Below are positions 22,760-34,481 of a stretch of DNA of 45,665 bases, piece by piece; within the stretch, counting starts at the first letter, position 1, and every line of letters begins with the position of its first letter. The notes beneath the pieces were generated by a model. The model was not told the DNA's origin and made no database searches. It saw nothing but the letters and a program-made list of their open reading frames with translations. Source of the DNA: Chloroflexota bacterium (GTDB lineage Bacteria > Chloroflexota > Dehalococcoidia > Lucifugimonadales > Lucifugimonadaceae); the NCBI GenBank assembly GCA_022564545.1, contig JADFLG010000005.1:1-45665 (forward strand), in the 5' to 3' direction. The position numbers were made by a program, and so were the translations under genes.

Positions 22760-24514
22760 TCAGGACCTGTCTGCAACCTGCTTTAGGAGCATGTCGACAA
22801 CATCGCCAACGGGCTTCGCGCCGAGGTCCTTGCCAGCACGGGTCCGGACTGCCACCGAACCAGCATCGACCTCCCTGTCGCCGACCACGAGCATGTACGG
22901 CACTTTCTGTAGCTGGGCCTGCCTGATCTTGGCGTTCATCCGGTCGTTCGAGTCGTTTACCTCGACACGCAAGCCCGCTTCCTTCAGCCCGGTTCCGACT
23001 TCATGACAGAAATCGTTGTGGCGGTCGGCGATTGGCACGACTACAGCTTGCACAGGGGCCAGCCACAGCGGGAACGCACCGGAAAGGTGCTCGACCAACA
23101 CACCCAGGAAACGCTCGAGCGAGCCGTACATGGCACGGTGGATCACCACAGGTCGCTGGCGTGTGCCATCTTCGGCGGTATATTCCAGGTCGAAACGCTC
23201 GGGCAGCGAAAAGTCGAGCTGGACCGTGCCAAGCTGCCATTCCCGGCCAAGCGCGTCAGGCACAAATTGATCGATCTTCGGACCGTAGAACGCGCCCTCC
23301 CCTGATGCAACCGTGTACTCGCGGCCGGTGCCGTCCATGACTTCGGTCAGGACCGCTTCAGCCCGGTCCCACATCTCGTCGGTGCCAACGCGTTTCTCCG
23401 GGCGGAGCGACAGTTCGAAACGATAATTGTCGAAGCCAAAGACCTGGCTGGATTCGCTCAGCATTTGCAGGAACGAATCGATCTCCGTGCCGATCTGGTC
23501 GAAGGTGCAGAAAATATGCGCGTCGTCCTGCACCATCGACCGGACACGGAACAGGCCCTGGGTCACGCCCGATCGTTCGTTTCGGTGCAACCTGCCAAAG
23601 TCGGCCAGGCGCATCGGAAGGTCGCGATAACTGTGCGATTCTGCCAGGTAAACCATCGCCGCGGCCGGACAGTTCATCGGCTTCACACCGAATTCGCGGT
23701 CGTCGACATCTATGAAGTACATGCTCTCCCGGTAGTTGTCGTAGTGACCCGAACGTTTCCAAAGCTCGGTGTTGAAGATCTGCGGTGTCATCACTTCGTC
23801 GTAGCCGTACTTCACATAGAGCTCTTTCACATAGTCGATCATCTGGTTCAGGACGACGGTGCCCTTGGGCAGGAAAAACGGGCTCGCCGGAGCGATCGGG
23901 TCGAAGAAGTACAGACCAAGCGCACGGCCAAGCTTGCGGTGGTCGCGCTTTTCAGCCTCTTCCCGGAGCTTCAGGTATTCCTTCTGGGCATCTCTCGACT
24001 CCCAGGCGGTGCCGTAGATACGCTGCAGCATGGCGTTCTTCTCGTCGCCACGCCAGTAGGCGCCCGCAGCCGACAGCAGCTTGTAGGCCTTGATGTCGCC
24101 GGTACGCTCCATATGGCCGCCGCGACACAGGTCTTCAAACGTACCGTTGGCGTGACTGCAGAACGTCACCTGCTCGTCGGCGGGAATGCCTTCGAGTATC
24201 TCGATTTTGTAAGGGTTGTCTTTGACGAGTTCAAGTGCTTCATCGCGACTCACCTTGCGCTCTACGAACTCGGTGTTTGCCCTGATCGACTCTCGCATTT
24301 CGAGTTCGATTTTCTTCAGATCGTCGGGAGTGAAAGGCTCGGGAACGGCAAAGTCGTAGTAAAAACCGTCCTTGATCGGCGGGCCAATGGTGAGTTGAGA
24401 TTCGGGAAATAGTTTGGTCACGGCCTCGGCAAGGACATGCGCCGCGGAGTGGCGCATTCGGTCGCGGTAATCCTGTTGTTCTTCTGGCGATAGGTCTTTG
24501 AATTTGATTGCCAT
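22760..24514 (-). CDS. thrS: threonyl-tRNA synthetase lacking the TGS domain
   Basis: 584 residues from the ATG at 24514, which has GGAG about 10 bp upstream. A longer frame into the repeat-rich leader has no sensible N-terminus. The protein starts at the editing domain (RMRHSAAHVLAEAVTKLFP, with HxxxH; CRGGHMERTGDIKAYKLL) and continues through class II motif 1, motif 2 (RLADFGRLHRNERSGVTQGLFR), the zinc-site Cys of VKPMNCPAAAM, motif 3 (HRAMYGSLERFLGVLVE) and the anticodon-binding domain (LWLAPVQAVVVPI). The roughly 60-residue N-terminal TGS domain of typical bacterial ThrS (about 640 residues) is missing. It charges tRNA-Thr. Confidence 0.95.
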   Translation of the reverse strand: MAIKFKDLSPEEQQDYRDRMRHSAAHVLAEAVTKLFPESQLTIGPPIKDGFYYDFAVPEPFTPDDLKKIELEMRESIRANTEFVERKVSRDEALELVKDNPYKIEILEGIPADEQVTFCSHANGTFEDLCRGGHMERTGDIKAYKLLSAAGAYWRGDEKNAMLQRIYGTAWESRDAQKEYLKLREEAEKRDHRKLGRALGLYFFDPIAPASPFFLPKGTVVLNQMIDYVKELYVKYGYDEVMTPQIFNTELWKRSGHYDNYRESMYFIDVDDREFGVKPMNCPAAAMVYLAESHSYRDLPMRLADFGRLHRNERSGVTQGLFRVRSMVQDDAHIFCTFDQIGTEIDSFLQMLSESSQVFGFDNYRFELSLRPEKRVGTDEMWDRAEAVLTEVMDGTGREYTVASGEGAFYGPKIDQFVPDALGREWQLGTVQLDFSLPERFDLEYTAEDGTRQRPVVIHRAMYGSLERFLGVLVEHLSGAFPLWLAPVQAVVVPIADRHNDFCHEVGTGLKEAGLRVEVNDSNDRMNAKIRQAQLQKVPYMLVVGDREVDAGSVAVRTRAGKDLGAKPVGDVVDMLLKQVADRS

Positions 24515-24693
24515 GGTGATTGGCTCCGGACGCACGAGACGTGAACCATCTCGTTGTGCAAATAAGACACGCGAAAAAATCAGCGTGCCAAAATAAACAA
24601 TTGACGGAATTCGGGGGCGCGTCGCCTTAGTGGAAGGCAGCGCGCCTAGATAGTCAACGTGTGGCGCCCGTCCGACGGGCTGCACTCCGTTTG

Positions 24694-24811
24694 GCGCCGG
24701 GCGTGCGAGGCGCACCTGGGTGCCCGCGCGGGCACCGCGGGGCATACCAGGGCGTCACCTGGGCGCACAGGAAGCTCCGCGGGGCAGACATGTCGCGATA
24801 TGCCCGCGTGC
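24694..24811 (+). repeat. dispersed palindromic repeat, family B, copy 2 with adjoining hairpins
   Basis: Residues 24694-24755 run GCGCCGGGCGTGCGAGGCGC ... GGGGCATACCAGGGCGT and match the insert in the cupin gene at 44137 over most of their length. An inner hairpin is GGTGCCCGCGCGGGCACC. A further stem (CGCGGGGCA ... TGCCCGCG) lies at about 24778-24806. This fills most of the 410-bp gene-free interval 24515-24924, where the only other thing seen is the thrS leader with a small CGAGA/TCTCG hairpin. Confidence 0.7.
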
Positions 24812-24924
24812 CAACGTTCTGCGCGCAATCTGGCGGCGCGCAACCTGACGGCACGTAATCTGCCGACATGAACCGGGCGAGTATTTGCGACTTTCTGCAC
24901 ATGGTTGCCAAATATATCCGATTC

Positions 24925-25001
24925 TGGTGGGCGGTACAGGACTTGAACCTGTGACCTCGTCGATGTCAACGACGCGCTCTAGCCAACTGAGCTAACCGCC
25001 C
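24925..25001 (-). tRNA. tRNA-Val (anticodon GAC)
   Basis: The minus strand folds as a complete cloverleaf: acceptor GGGCGGT/ACCGCCC, D stem GCTC/GAGC, anticodon arm CGTCG-TTGACAT-CGACG with anticodon GAC, T arm with GGTTCAAGTCC, discriminator A, and an encoded CCA. No introns or mismatches of note. Confidence 0.96.
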
Positions 25002-25100
25002 GCAAACGGAACGACAAGTTTATATGAGAACTTGCCTTTGAATGGTATTGCGGGGCGATCGGATATTAAATGCGCTTCGAAAACAAAGTCCTTAAATTCG

Positions 25101-25128
25101 GTGGCCCCGACCGAACAGCCGGGGCCAC
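25101..25128 (-). terminator. hairpin downstream of rpoC
   Basis: GTGGCCCCG ... CGGGGCCAC is a perfect 9-bp stem about 90 bp after the rpoC stop. The minus-strand sequence after it (CGAATTTAAGG) is only moderately U-rich. It probably ends the rpoBC transcript. Confidence 0.5.
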
Positions 25129-25161
25129 AAAACACAAACGCGAGCAAACGTGAATTACTGC

Positions 25162-25194
25162 CAGCTGGCGACAATTGCCAGTCGGCGCCAGCTG
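25162..25194. repeat. inverted repeat just after the rpoC stop
   Basis: CAGCTGGCG ... CGCCAGCTG gives 9-bp perfect arms with a 15-nt loop, 24 bp after the rpoC stop. It is not followed by a T-run on either strand, so it may be an RNA 3'-end stabiliser rather than a terminator. Confidence 0.5.
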
Positions 25195-25217
25195 ACGCCG
25201 TCTATTTCAACTCGGCG

Positions 25218-28200
25218 TTATTCGCCAGTATTTTCGCTTTCACCGTTCTTCGAGTCACCCGAGCTTTCGGGGCTTCCGTTTTCACCTGCGCCTTCATCTA
25301 CGAACTGCGGAGCAGGTTCGGGGTTCTCTTCGGCTGTCGATGTCGAAGCACGGAGCGCTTCGGCTGCGCGTGCAGCGTCATCCTCGCCGGAACCGGCCGA
25401 TGATTCACGGCTTGACGCCGCGTCGGACAATGCCGATACGGCAGCGCGAAGACCATCGTCGTCACCCGATGACAGCTTGGCCGCGCTTGCCGCCGCGGCA
25501 ACCGTATCGGAGCCCCGGCCGGGGCCGACCTCGGCACCGACGCCAATCAGTTCTGTCCCACCAATTGCTGCCAGTGCCTCTTCGAAAGTGGCCGGGGCTT
25601 TCGTGAATCCGGTAAGCAGACCTGCCTTGCGGTCGCCTTCCTTGATCCCCAGCCTTTTGCGACCTTCTTCTGACAGGTCCAGCCGGGCCGGAATCAGTCT
25701 TCCGATGATCACGTTCTCCTTCAAACCGTTCAACCGGTCGACAGAACCGTTTACAGCAGCCTCCGTCAGCACTCGGGCGGTTTCCTGGAACGACGCTGCG
25801 GCCAGGAAGCTCTGTGTGTTGAGGGATGCCCTCGTAACACCGAGGAGCACGGGGCTCGCGGTAGCGGGTTCACCACCCTCTGCCAGCATGTTGTTATTCG
25901 TGTACTCGTAGTCGTGCCGGTCGACCAATTCGCCCGGCAGCAGGTCGCTGTCACCGGGGTTGTCGACCCTGACCTTGCGCATCATTTGCCGAACGATCAC
26001 CTCGATGTGCTTGTCGTGCAGCTGCACACCCTGCGACCGGTACACGGCTTGAACTTCGTCGACCAGGTAGCGCTGCACGGCGGCCTGACCCTCGATTCGC
26101 AAGATGTCCTGCGGATTTTTCGGGCCATCAGTCAAAGCGTGGCCGGGTTCAACAGTATCTCCGTCGGCGACGAGTATTTCCGATGCTGCCGGAATAACGT
26201 ATTCGCGTTCGTCGATTTCGTTCCAGGTAATGCGCACGGCGGTTTTCGTTACCTGCACTGTGCCGGCGACTGTCGCAGTAATTTCGTCCTGCAGTTCGTC
26301 GTAGGTGCCTGCCTTGACCGCGGCGGCCTTTGCAGTTTTCTTGATCGACAGGACCGGCTCGCCTGCGTCGACCCAGTCGCCTGTCTTTACCATTTGCCGG
26401 TGTGTCGCCGGAATGTCCATCTCCTCAGAGAATTCTTCACTCGAAATTACCCGCACGACACGGCCTTCCGGCAGTTGTGCGAGTTCGACCTTGCCGCCGA
26501 TTTCGGAAAGAACGGCCATGCCCTTAGGTTGCCGGGCTTCGAACAGCTCGACGACGCGCGGCAGTCCCGACGTGATGTCCTTGCCTGCGACACCACCCGT
26601 GTGGAACGTCCTCATCGTCAACTGCGTGCCAGGCTCACCGATCGACTGGGCAGCGATAATCCCGACCGCCTCGCCCAATAGCGCTGGCGAACCCGTCGCA
26701 AGTGAAGCCCCGTAGCACTTCTGGGAAATGCCACGCTGGGTAGTGCTCGAAAGCGGCGAAAATACCCACGCCTGCTTCACTTTTGCTTCGGCAATCTCCT
26801 TTGCCAGTTCTCGTGTAATCAGTTCATCCCGGTCGGCGATGACCTCGCCCGTCTCCGGGTGCACAATCGGCTCGGACAGGTACCGGGTCACAATTCGGTC
26901 GACAAGCGGTGCCTGTATGCCGCTCTGACCCTCGTCGGTAATCAGGATTCCCTGCGCACCAGGATCGTCCTCCGTCGTGATGATCACATCCTGGGCAACG
27001 TCGGCAAGCCGCCGGGTCAGGTAACCCGAGTCGGCAGTTCGCAGGGCAGTGTCGGCCAGGCCCTTGCGAGCGCCGTGAGTCGAGATGAAGTACTCAAGGA
27101 CCGAGAGTCCCTCGGCAAAGCTTGAGCGGATCGGCATCTCGATAATTCGGCCCTTCGGGTCTGACATCAGACCACGCATGCCGGCCATCTGCTTGATCTG
27201 GGCGATGTTGCCTTTCGCTCCTGAATCGGCCATCGCGAAGATACCGCCATAGCTTGGCAGGTTATCTTCCACAGCCTTGGTCATTTTGTCGGAAACGTCG
27301 GTCCAGATTGCGATGGCTGCCTTGTACCGTTCGGACTCGGTGATCAGACCTTCGAGGTACTGCTCGTCAAGTCGAGATATCTTGGTGTCGGCGGCTGAAA
27401 GCAACGACTGCTTCTGCGGCGGCACCACGATATCTTTCATGGCGATGGTAGTACCCGACTGTGTCGCGTATTTGAACCCCACATCCTTCAGTTTGTCGAG
27501 CATCACTGCTGTGATTTCGTTGCCCAGGTCGTTGACGGACTCGCCCACAAGGGCCTCGATTTCACTCCGCGTAAACAGGTGGTTGCGGAATCCCATTTCC
27601 TCGGGCAATGTACGATTGAAGATGATTCGTCCGACGGTCGTATCGATCCACTCACCCGCTTCGTCCCGGACCTTGATCATCTCGCGCAACTTGATTCGCT
27701 CTGTGTCGTATGCAAGTTGTACATCATCGAAGTTGGCAAACATCTTGTACTTCGGGTTGCCGTCCTCGTCCTTTTCGACCGGCGTCAACTGTTCACTGTC
27801 GATTCCGGTGAGGTAGTACATGCCAAGGACCATGTCCAGCGTCGGTGAAACGATCGGGAAGCCCGAGCTGGGCGCCAGCATGTTGTTGGTCGAAAGCATC
27901 AGGCGTTGGGCTTCCACCACTGCCTCTCTGGAGAGCGGCACGTGAACGGCCATCTGGTCGCCATCGAAGTCGGCGTTGAACGCAGTACACACAAGCGGGT
28001 GAATCTGAATGGCAGACCCATCGACCAGTACTGGTTGGAACGCCTGGATACCGAGACGGTGGAGAGTCGGGGCACGGTTCAGCAATACCGGGTGGTCCTG
28101 AATGACTTCTTCGAGAAGGTCCCAGATCTCGGGCCGTGCGCGCTCCGTCATCCGTTTTGCGCTCTTGATGTTATGGGCATATCCCTTCACAACCAGCGCG

Positions 28201-29696
28201 TTCATCACGAACGGCTTGAAGAGTTCGAGAGCCATCCTTTTCGGCAGGCCGCACTCATACATCTTGAGTTGCGGACCGGAAATGATGACCGAGCGTCCGC
28301 TGTAATCGACGCGCTTGCCGAGGAGGTTCTGGCGGAACCGGCCCTGCTTGCCGCGCAGCAAATCGGTCAGTGACTTCAGCTTGTGATTGTGGCTGCCCTG
28401 GATGGCGCGACCGCGTCGGCCGTTGTCGATGAGCGCATCGACAGCTTCCTGGAGCATCCGCTTCTCGTTGCGGATGATGATTTCCGGGGCCTGCAGGTCG
28501 ATAAGGTGCTTCAACCGGTTGTTTCGGTTGATCACCCTCCTGTACAGGTCGTTAAGGTCACTGGTGGCAAACCGTCCGCCATCGAGCTGGACCATCGGGT
28601 GCAACTCTGGCGGCAATATCGGCAGGACGGTCAATACCATCCATTCGGCCTTGTTGCCACTCTTTCGGAAGGCCTCGACAACGCGCAGCCGTTTGATCGC
28701 CTTCTTCCGGCGTTGGCCCGAGGTGTTGCGGACCTGGTCCTGCAGGTCGGCCCGAAGATCGTCGAGACTCGTGTTCTGAAGAATTTCGAGAACGGACTCG
28801 GCACCCATGGATGCTTTGAACACTTCTCCGAACTTGTCACGGAGCTCACGGAAACGGGCCTCTGTGAGCAGGTCCATCACTCGAATCGCTTCCAGGTCAT
28901 CGATCTTGTCCTGGACGTCCGATTCGACACCTGCCTTCAGCTCTTCGGTGAGCTCGGCAAGCCTGGAAACAGCGTCTGCGCCCTTGATTCCTGCGATTTC
29001 GGTTTGTTCGGCCTTCGTTCTTGCGTCGGCTTCTTTTTCCAGTTTTGTCAGCTGTGCCTTAGTAATCTTCTTCTTGGGCTTGTCGGCTTCAGCAGCCTCG
29101 GTGGCCAGACGTTCTGCCTCGGCCCTGGCGTTGAACATTGCCTGCATTGTCACCGCGAGCGTCGCTTCGACATTGTTCTCGGCGATAGCCTCTTTCAACT
29201 CTTCGTCGAACCGGTTCATCTCGGCATCCCGATATGCCCCGAGTTGCTCGATTGCGTTCTGTCGCGCGTCGCCGTCAACTGCGGTGACGACGTACTGTGC
29301 GAAGTACAGGATCCGCTCAAGGTTGCGCGGCGAGAGGTCCAGGAGGAGGCCCAGCCGTGATGGCGTTCCCTTCGAGAACCAGATGTGCGCGACTGGCGCG
29401 GCCAGTTTCACATGGCCCATCCGTTCTCGGCGTACTTTCGATCGCGCTACTTCAACGCCACAGCGGTCGCAAATAACGCCCTTGTAGCGGATTTTCTTGT
29501 ACTTGCCGCAGTAGCACTCCCAGTCCTTGGTGGGACCGAAAATACGTTCGCAAAACAGGCCGTCTTTTTCCGGCCGCAGCGTGCGGTAGTTAATGGTTTC
29601 GGGTTTGGTCACTTCTCCGTATGACCATGCTCTAATCTGCTCTGGCGAGGCCAGTGAGATTCTGATTGCGTTGAAATCGGCGCCAGACTGTCCCAT
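25218..29696 (-). CDS. rpoC: DNA-directed RNA polymerase subunit beta'
   Basis: 1492 residues. The first zinc site is intact ([20 protein letters not shown], four Cys). The catalytic motif [12 protein letters not shown] is present, as are the bridge-helix and trigger-loop regions ([35 protein letters not shown]). The second zinc site is altered: where E. coli has Cys814, Cys888, Cys895 and Cys898, this protein reads TEDDPGAQG (Pro for Cys814) and [14 protein letters not shown] (Ser, Ser, then Cys), so three of four ligands are gone. The last 90 or so residues form an acidic, Ser/Glu-rich disordered tail. It lies 122 bp after rpoB on the same strand. ATG at 29696. Confidence 0.97.
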   Translation of the reverse strand: MGQSGADFNAIRISLASPEQIRAWSYGEVTKPETINYRTLRPEKDGLFCERIFGPTKDWECYCGKYKKIRYKGVICDRCGVEVARSKVRRERMGHVKLAAPVAHIWFSKGTPSRLGLLLDLSPRNLERILYFAQYVVTAVDGDARQNAIEQLGAYRDAEMNRFDEELKEAIAENNVEATLAVTMQAMFNARAEAERLATEAAEADKPKKKITKAQLTKLEKEADARTKAEQTEIAGIKGADAVSRLAELTEELKAGVESDVQDKIDDLEAIRVMDLLTEARFRELRDKFGEVFKASMGAESVLEILQNTSLDDLRADLQDQVRNTSGQRRKKAIKRLRVVEAFRKSGNKAEWMVLTVLPILPPELHPMVQLDGGRFATSDLNDLYRRVINRNNRLKHLIDLQAPEIIIRNEKRMLQEAVDALIDNGRRGRAIQGSHNHKLKSLTDLLRGKQGRFRQNLLGKRVDYSGRSVIISGPQLKMYECGLPKRMALELFKPFVMNALVVKGYAHNIKSAKRMTERARPEIWDLLEEVIQDHPVLLNRAPTLHRLGIQAFQPVLVDGSAIQIHPLVCTAFNADFDGDQMAVHVPLSREAVVEAQRLMLSTNNMLAPSSGFPIVSPTLDMVLGMYYLTGIDSEQLTPVEKDEDGNPKYKMFANFDDVQLAYDTERIKLREMIKVRDEAGEWIDTTVGRIIFNRTLPEEMGFRNHLFTRSEIEALVGESVNDLGNEITAVMLDKLKDVGFKYATQSGTTIAMKDIVVPPQKQSLLSAADTKISRLDEQYLEGLITESERYKAAIAIWTDVSDKMTKAVEDNLPSYGGIFAMADSGAKGNIAQIKQMAGMRGLMSDPKGRIIEMPIRSSFAEGLSVLEYFISTHGARKGLADTALRTADSGYLTRRLADVAQDVIITTEDDPGAQGILITDEGQSGIQAPLVDRIVTRYLSEPIVHPETGEVIADRDELITRELAKEIAEAKVKQAWVFSPLSSTTQRGISQKCYGASLATGSPALLGEAVGIIAAQSIGEPGTQLTMRTFHTGGVAGKDITSGLPRVVELFEARQPKGMAVLSEIGGKVELAQLPEGRVVRVISSEEFSEEMDIPATHRQMVKTGDWVDAGEPVLSIKKTAKAAAVKAGTYDELQDEITATVAGTVQVTKTAVRITWNEIDEREYVIPAASEILVADGDTVEPGHALTDGPKNPQDILRIEGQAAVQRYLVDEVQAVYRSQGVQLHDKHIEVIVRQMMRKVRVDNPGDSDLLPGELVDRHDYEYTNNNMLAEGGEPATASPVLLGVTRASLNTQSFLAAASFQETARVLTEAAVNGSVDRLNGLKENVIIGRLIPARLDLSEEGRKRLGIKEGDRKAGLLTGFTKAPATFEEALAAIGGTELIGVGAEVGPGRGSDTVAAAASAAKLSSGDDDGLRAAVSALSDAASSRESSAGSGEDDAARAAEALRASTSTAEENPEPAPQFVDEGAGENGSPESSGDSKNGESENTGE

Positions 29697-29818
29697 GAGT
29701 TGCCGTTTCCTTCGCCTTCCGGGGTCTTGCCCCTGTGGGCAGCTAGCCCACCTGGTTGCGCTGGCACTGCCAGCAATGTCAGATGCACCGGACGGATCTC
29801 GCCCGGCACGTTATTTAC

Positions 29819-32800
29819 CTAGTTCTCTTCGTCTTCGACGCCCGGGACATCGTCCGCGGCGTCACCAGATTCCTCCGAGGCAAGGGTCTGAAGGGTGTCT
29901 TCCGAGGGCCCGTTCATTTCGTCGTCCTCGACATCTGATTTCTCAGAATCAGGATCGTCCTCGTCCTCTGCGTCTTCCGGGTCATCGGAAAAAGCAATCG
30001 GCGCTTCGCCACCCGGCAACTCCTCGATATCAAGGGCGTCAAGGGGCTCGTCGCTCAGGTCGTCCCAGTTCAACGGTGCCCCGAGGGTCGCCGACATCTC
30101 CTGTGCCTGGCTCTTGGCCCGCGTGAACCGTTCAATGTCTTCGTTCAGGAGCTCGACTGAAAGCCCGAGGCCCTGTAATTCTTTGAGCAGAACGTGGAAC
30201 GATTCCGGAACGCCCGGCTGGATGACCTCTTCACCCTTGACGATCGCTTCGTACGTCTTCACGCGTCCGATCACGTCGTCAGACTTGATGGTCAGCATTT
30301 CTTGCAACGTGTAGGCCGCTGAATACGCTTCGAGCGCCCAGACCTCCATTTCACCGAACCGCTGACCACCAAACTGCGCTTTGCCACCGAGCGGCTGCTG
30401 GGTAATGAGCGAGTAGGGGCCGGTCGACCGGGCGTGGATCTTGTCTTCCACAAGGTGGATGAGCTTCAGCATGTAGACGTTGCCGACGGTGATCGGTTGG
30501 TCGAACGTGAGACCGGTCCGGCCATCGTAAACAGTCTGCTTGCCAAAGATCGGTGCGGAAAGGTTCTTTTCCCTTGCAAGTTTCAGCGATTCCTGCATCA
30601 GCTCAGAAGGCTTGAGGTTGGTCGTATCGACGCCGGCATACTCCTTCAGCCATATGCGCATGCAGGCTTCCCTTGCAACGCCACGGTTAGAGGGCGCATC
30701 GCTCCAGAGCCGGTCACGCTCGAACCCTCGTTCTTCGAGGTATGCATCGACTTTGGCCCAGTCAATATTGTTGGAATCGAGGTCGCGATGGTTTTTTGAA
30801 TTCGATTCACTGACAAACCAGGCGCGTCCCAACTGGTCTTCAACTACGACGTCCGTCGCGCCATCGAACACCGGGGTCCGTGCGTGAAAACCGAGAGTGT
30901 TTGCGGCCCAACCCAGGTGGGTTTCAAGCAGTTGGCCAAGGTTCATGCGGGAAGGCACCCCGATTGGGTTCAACAAAATGTCGAGCGGAGTACCGTCCGG
31001 CAGGAACGGCATGTCCTCGCGGGGCAGAATCTTGGCGACAACTCCCTTGTTTCCGTGTCGCCCGGCCATCTTGTCGCCCGGGGTGATCTTCCGAGTGTGG
31101 GCGACCCAGACCCTGACGGTCTTGGTGACGCCTGGCGACATGTCGTCGCCGTTTTCCTTCATCAGGATGCGGACGTCGATAATCTTGCCGTGCTGTCCGT
31201 GGGGAACGCGCAAGCTGGTGTCTTTTACGTCGCGTGCCTTCTCGCCGAAAATCGCTCGCAAGAGTTTCTCTTCGGCAGTCAGTTCCGTTTCGCCCTTCGG
31301 GGTGATCTTTCCGACCAGGATGTCGCCGGGGGTCACCCATGCGCCAATCCTGACTATTCCTTCTTCGTCGAGGTCGCGCAGGCTCTCTTCACCAACGTTC
31401 GGAATGTCCCGGGTGATTTCCTCCGGTCCGAGTTTGGTCTCGCGTGCTTCGACCTCGTGCTTTTCGATGTGGATCGATGTGTACCGGTCGTCCTTTACGA
31501 GGTCTTCGCTGAGGATGATCGCGTCTTCGAAGTTGTACCCGTCGAACATCATGAAACCAACGAGAAGGTTCTGGCCCAGTGCAAGCTCGCCGTTTTCCGT
31601 CGATGAACTGTCGGCAAGCGGCGACCCTGCATCGACTCTGTCGCCCTTGTAGACGATAGGGTGCTGGTTGATCGATGTGCCCTGGTTGGACCGCACAAAC
31701 TTCGTCAACGGGTATTCGGTCTGCTCGCCATTTTCACCAAGCACCTTCACATGGTCGCTGGTCGATTCCGAAACGATGCCACTGGTTTCTGAAATCACGA
31801 CCTGCCCTGAATCGGTCGCAACCCGCGCTTCCATACCGGTTCCCACGAGCGGGGCCTGCGGGCGGATCAATGGGACAGCCTGGCGTTGCATGTTCGAACC
31901 CATCAGGGCACGGTTAGCGTCGTCGTGCTCGAGGAAAGGAATCAGAGCGGTCGAAACACTGACGATCTGCATCGGTGAAACGTCCAGATACTGGACCTCG
32001 TCCGGGTGAACGTACGTGTACGCCTCACTACCACCCACTCGAACTTCAACCAGGTCGGTAGTAATCTGCCCCTTGGCGTCCATTGGAGTGGTCGCCTGGC
32101 CAATAGTGTTTTCCTCTTCGTCATCGGCCGATAGATGGTCTCGGTCGGCCTCGTCGGTAGTGACATAAGGCAGAACTTTCACATCGCGCGGTTTGAGCTG
32201 GCTCACCTGCTCGGCAATTGGAATCGTGATCGGCTTGCCGCTCTCGGCAATTACTTTGCCCTTGCTGTCGGTGATGTCTTCAAGCGGCGTGCGGCCCTGG
32301 ATATCCGGGTTGTCGCTCGACATCGACCGCAAAATTCTCCGGTACGGGGTCTCGATAAACCCGTAGTCGTTGAGCCGTGCGTAGGTCGCGAGCGAACCGA
32401 GCAGACCGATGTTGGGCCCTTCTGGAGTCTCGATCGGGCAGATACGCCCGTAGTGCGAGGCGTGTACGTCACGGACGTCGAACCCGGCACGCTCACGTGA
32501 CAGCCCGCCAGGGCCAAGCGCCGACAGTCGTCGCTTGTGTGTCAGCTCTGCCAGAGGGTTGGTCTGGTCCATGAACTGCGACAACTGTGACCCGCCGAAG
32601 AATTCACGCACTGCGGCAACCACCGGCCTGATGTTGATCAGTGCAGCCGGCGTAGTGGTCGTCGGGTCCATCTGCGTGGTCATGCGTTCTTTCACAACGC
32701 GTTCCATTCGCAGAAGGCCAACCCGCAACTGGTTCTGAATCAGTTCGCCAACGGCACGCACACGGCGGTTGCCGAGGTGGTCGATGTCATCGTTCGATGC

Positions 32801-33754
32801 GCGACCGTTGTTGATCGTTATCATGCGACGGACGAGCTCGACGAAATCGCGCTTCGTGAGAGTTCGGGTCGTTTCATTAATTCCGAGCCTGCGGTTCAGC
32901 TTGTAACGGCCAACGCGGCCAAGATCGTACTTGCGGTCGTTAAAGAACAGGTTTTGGATCAGATCGCGGGCGTTTTCTACACTGGGCGGTTCACCTGGTC
33001 GCAACCGCCGGTAAAACTCAAGCAGAGCTTCTTCCTCGGTGGTTGCGGCGGTGTCTTTTGCAAGAGTGGCTTCCATGTAGCGGTGCACCGGGTCGTCGTC
33101 CACGTCGGCCACCAGTCCCAGGATTTCTTTGTCGGTGGCAAATCCGAGTGCGCGCAGCAGCGTAGAGATCGGCGCCTTGCGCTTGCGGTCGACCTTTACC
33201 GAGAGCAGGTCCTTGTTGCTGGTTTCGAGCTCGACCCATGCGCCGCGATAGGGAATCAACTTCGCACTGCAGAGTTCCCGACCAGTCGTGGGATCTGTCT
33301 TGGTGGTGAAATATGCGCCTGGCGACCGGACGAGCTGAGATACGACAACACGTTCGGCGCCGTTGATTACGAAGGTGCCGTTTCGGGTCATCATCGGCAC
33401 ATCGCCAAAGAACAACACCTGTTCCTTGACTTCGCCGGTTTCCTTGATAACGAGCTGGACCGTCACGTATAGCGGCGCGGAGAAGGTAATCTCTCGCTTC
33501 CGACATTCTCGTTCGGTGTGTTTTGGCTTTCGAATCTCGTGGCCCAAAAAGCGCAGATCGAACCGGCCGCCCGAAAAGTCCTCAATCGGGGATATCTCAT
33601 CAAACAGCTCTTTCAGTCCGTCTGTCTTGAGCCATTCGAAGGAATTCATCTGGACTTGCACCAGGTTGGGAACATCTACGGTGTTCCGAATGCTGCTAAA
33701 CGTCTTGTAATCGGACCGCTCGGATGGGGCTAGTCTACGATCAGCAACGACCAT
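29819..33754 (-). CDS. rpoB: DNA-directed RNA polymerase subunit beta
   Basis: 1311 residues from the ATG at 33754; a GTG two codons upstream is possible, but AGGAG is spaced correctly (7 nt) for the ATG. The rifampicin pocket reads [20 protein letters not shown] and RLSALGPGG, with the usual Asp, His and Ser contact residues and an Ala where Ser522 is common. [47 protein letters not shown] and [19 protein letters not shown] follow. After about residue 1220 comes an acidic, low-complexity tail of about 85 residues. rplJ/rplL, which commonly precede rpoB, are absent upstream. Confidence 0.97.
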   Translation of the reverse strand: MVVADRRLAPSERSDYKTFSSIRNTVDVPNLVQVQMNSFEWLKTDGLKELFDEISPIEDFSGGRFDLRFLGHEIRKPKHTERECRKREITFSAPLYVTVQLVIKETGEVKEQVLFFGDVPMMTRNGTFVINGAERVVVSQLVRSPGAYFTTKTDPTTGRELCSAKLIPYRGAWVELETSNKDLLSVKVDRKRKAPISTLLRALGFATDKEILGLVADVDDDPVHRYMEATLAKDTAATTEEEALLEFYRRLRPGEPPSVENARDLIQNLFFNDRKYDLGRVGRYKLNRRLGINETTRTLTKRDFVELVRRMITINNGRASNDDIDHLGNRRVRAVGELIQNQLRVGLLRMERVVKERMTTQMDPTTTTPAALINIRPVVAAVREFFGGSQLSQFMDQTNPLAELTHKRRLSALGPGGLSRERAGFDVRDVHASHYGRICPIETPEGPNIGLLGSLATYARLNDYGFIETPYRRILRSMSSDNPDIQGRTPLEDITDSKGKVIAESGKPITIPIAEQVSQLKPRDVKVLPYVTTDEADRDHLSADDEEENTIGQATTPMDAKGQITTDLVEVRVGGSEAYTYVHPDEVQYLDVSPMQIVSVSTALIPFLEHDDANRALMGSNMQRQAVPLIRPQAPLVGTGMEARVATDSGQVVISETSGIVSESTSDHVKVLGENGEQTEYPLTKFVRSNQGTSINQHPIVYKGDRVDAGSPLADSSSTENGELALGQNLLVGFMMFDGYNFEDAIILSEDLVKDDRYTSIHIEKHEVEARETKLGPEEITRDIPNVGEESLRDLDEEGIVRIGAWVTPGDILVGKITPKGETELTAEEKLLRAIFGEKARDVKDTSLRVPHGQHGKIIDVRILMKENGDDMSPGVTKTVRVWVAHTRKITPGDKMAGRHGNKGVVAKILPREDMPFLPDGTPLDILLNPIGVPSRMNLGQLLETHLGWAANTLGFHARTPVFDGATDVVVEDQLGRAWFVSESNSKNHRDLDSNNIDWAKVDAYLEERGFERDRLWSDAPSNRGVAREACMRIWLKEYAGVDTTNLKPSELMQESLKLAREKNLSAPIFGKQTVYDGRTGLTFDQPITVGNVYMLKLIHLVEDKIHARSTGPYSLITQQPLGGKAQFGGQRFGEMEVWALEAYSAAYTLQEMLTIKSDDVIGRVKTYEAIVKGEEVIQPGVPESFHVLLKELQGLGLSVELLNEDIERFTRAKSQAQEMSATLGAPLNWDDLSDEPLDALDIEELPGGEAPIAFSDDPEDAEDEDDPDSEKSDVEDDEMNGPSEDTLQTLASEESGDAADDVPGVEDEEN

Positions 33755-34481
33755 ACTCACACTCCTAGAGTGCTAGGGACGGGCAACACGCGTTTGAGCC
33801 GAATTTAAACGCGTGAAAACCGCAAGAACGCGGGCGGACGAGACGCGCGTGCTTCCGGGGTGGTTGGGGAATGAAAAAAATGAACCAGGGCGAGACGCAA
33901 AGAGATGGACGATTCTCTGACAGCCTAAAAGTTTAGTTCTAACCTGAATACGCTGTCAACCGGTTTTTAGATGTATTTTCACAGGCCGGAACGTATTTTC
34001 GGCGATTCGGACGGTAACCCCTCGGTTTATCACCGTGGCGACCTAGCCCCATGCGAAGTTATTACAAAGTCCGGATCAGCGTTCGCACCCTGTTTAACCT
34101 GACGGATACGCCCAAATTGCAAAGAGTGCCCGTAGTCGACCGATCAGCAAACTTCATTTCCCGCTACCGACGATTGTGGCAATTGTCGCGATGTCCAACC
34201 ACTGCATTCTTGATGCACTGACGGGATCGCTCCTTTTCCCGGTAGTCATCTGCATCGCCCGGCAGCGGATGCCGTACGAGAGCAATATCGAGCGGTGAAC
34301 GACACAAGTTGTGCCACAACGAGAGATGGATTCAATCTGGCAAGAACGTTTGAGCCAGTTTGAACTGCCGGACCTGTGCGGGCAGTTTCCCTCGGGGTCG
34401 ACCATGTGAAGCGGATACACAGTCCGACCCGAACGGGCCAACATTGCTGCATCCGTTCCTGCGTCGACCGGTTTTTCGCCG
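33755..34481. other. 727-bp gene-free interval upstream of rpoB
   Basis: Apart from the rpoB promoter and leader I see no convincing gene here. Short frames (for example 34154-34444 on the minus strand, Cys-rich and without family features) look like chance. No ribosomal protein gene, tRNA or repeat family was recognised. Confidence 0.5.
33930..33959 (-). promoter_or_regulatory. sigma-70-type promoter for rpoBC
   Basis: On the minus strand a consensus -35 TTGACA (33959-33954) is followed after 18 bp by TAAACT (33935-33930) as -10. The start point would lie near 33923, giving a leader of about 170 nt before the rpoB ATG. In the leader, CCTAG-CACT-CTAGG overlaps the AGGAG site and could modulate translation. 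Confidence 0.5.

Noticed and set aside
24515-24924. T-box riboswitch upstream of thrS
   Set aside because: I could not find the conserved T-box sequence or a matching antiterminator; the interval is mostly family B repeats.
34154-34444. 96-residue frame in the interval upstream of rpoB
   Set aside because: No ribosome site, odd Cys/Arg/Ser content and no family features; likely chance.
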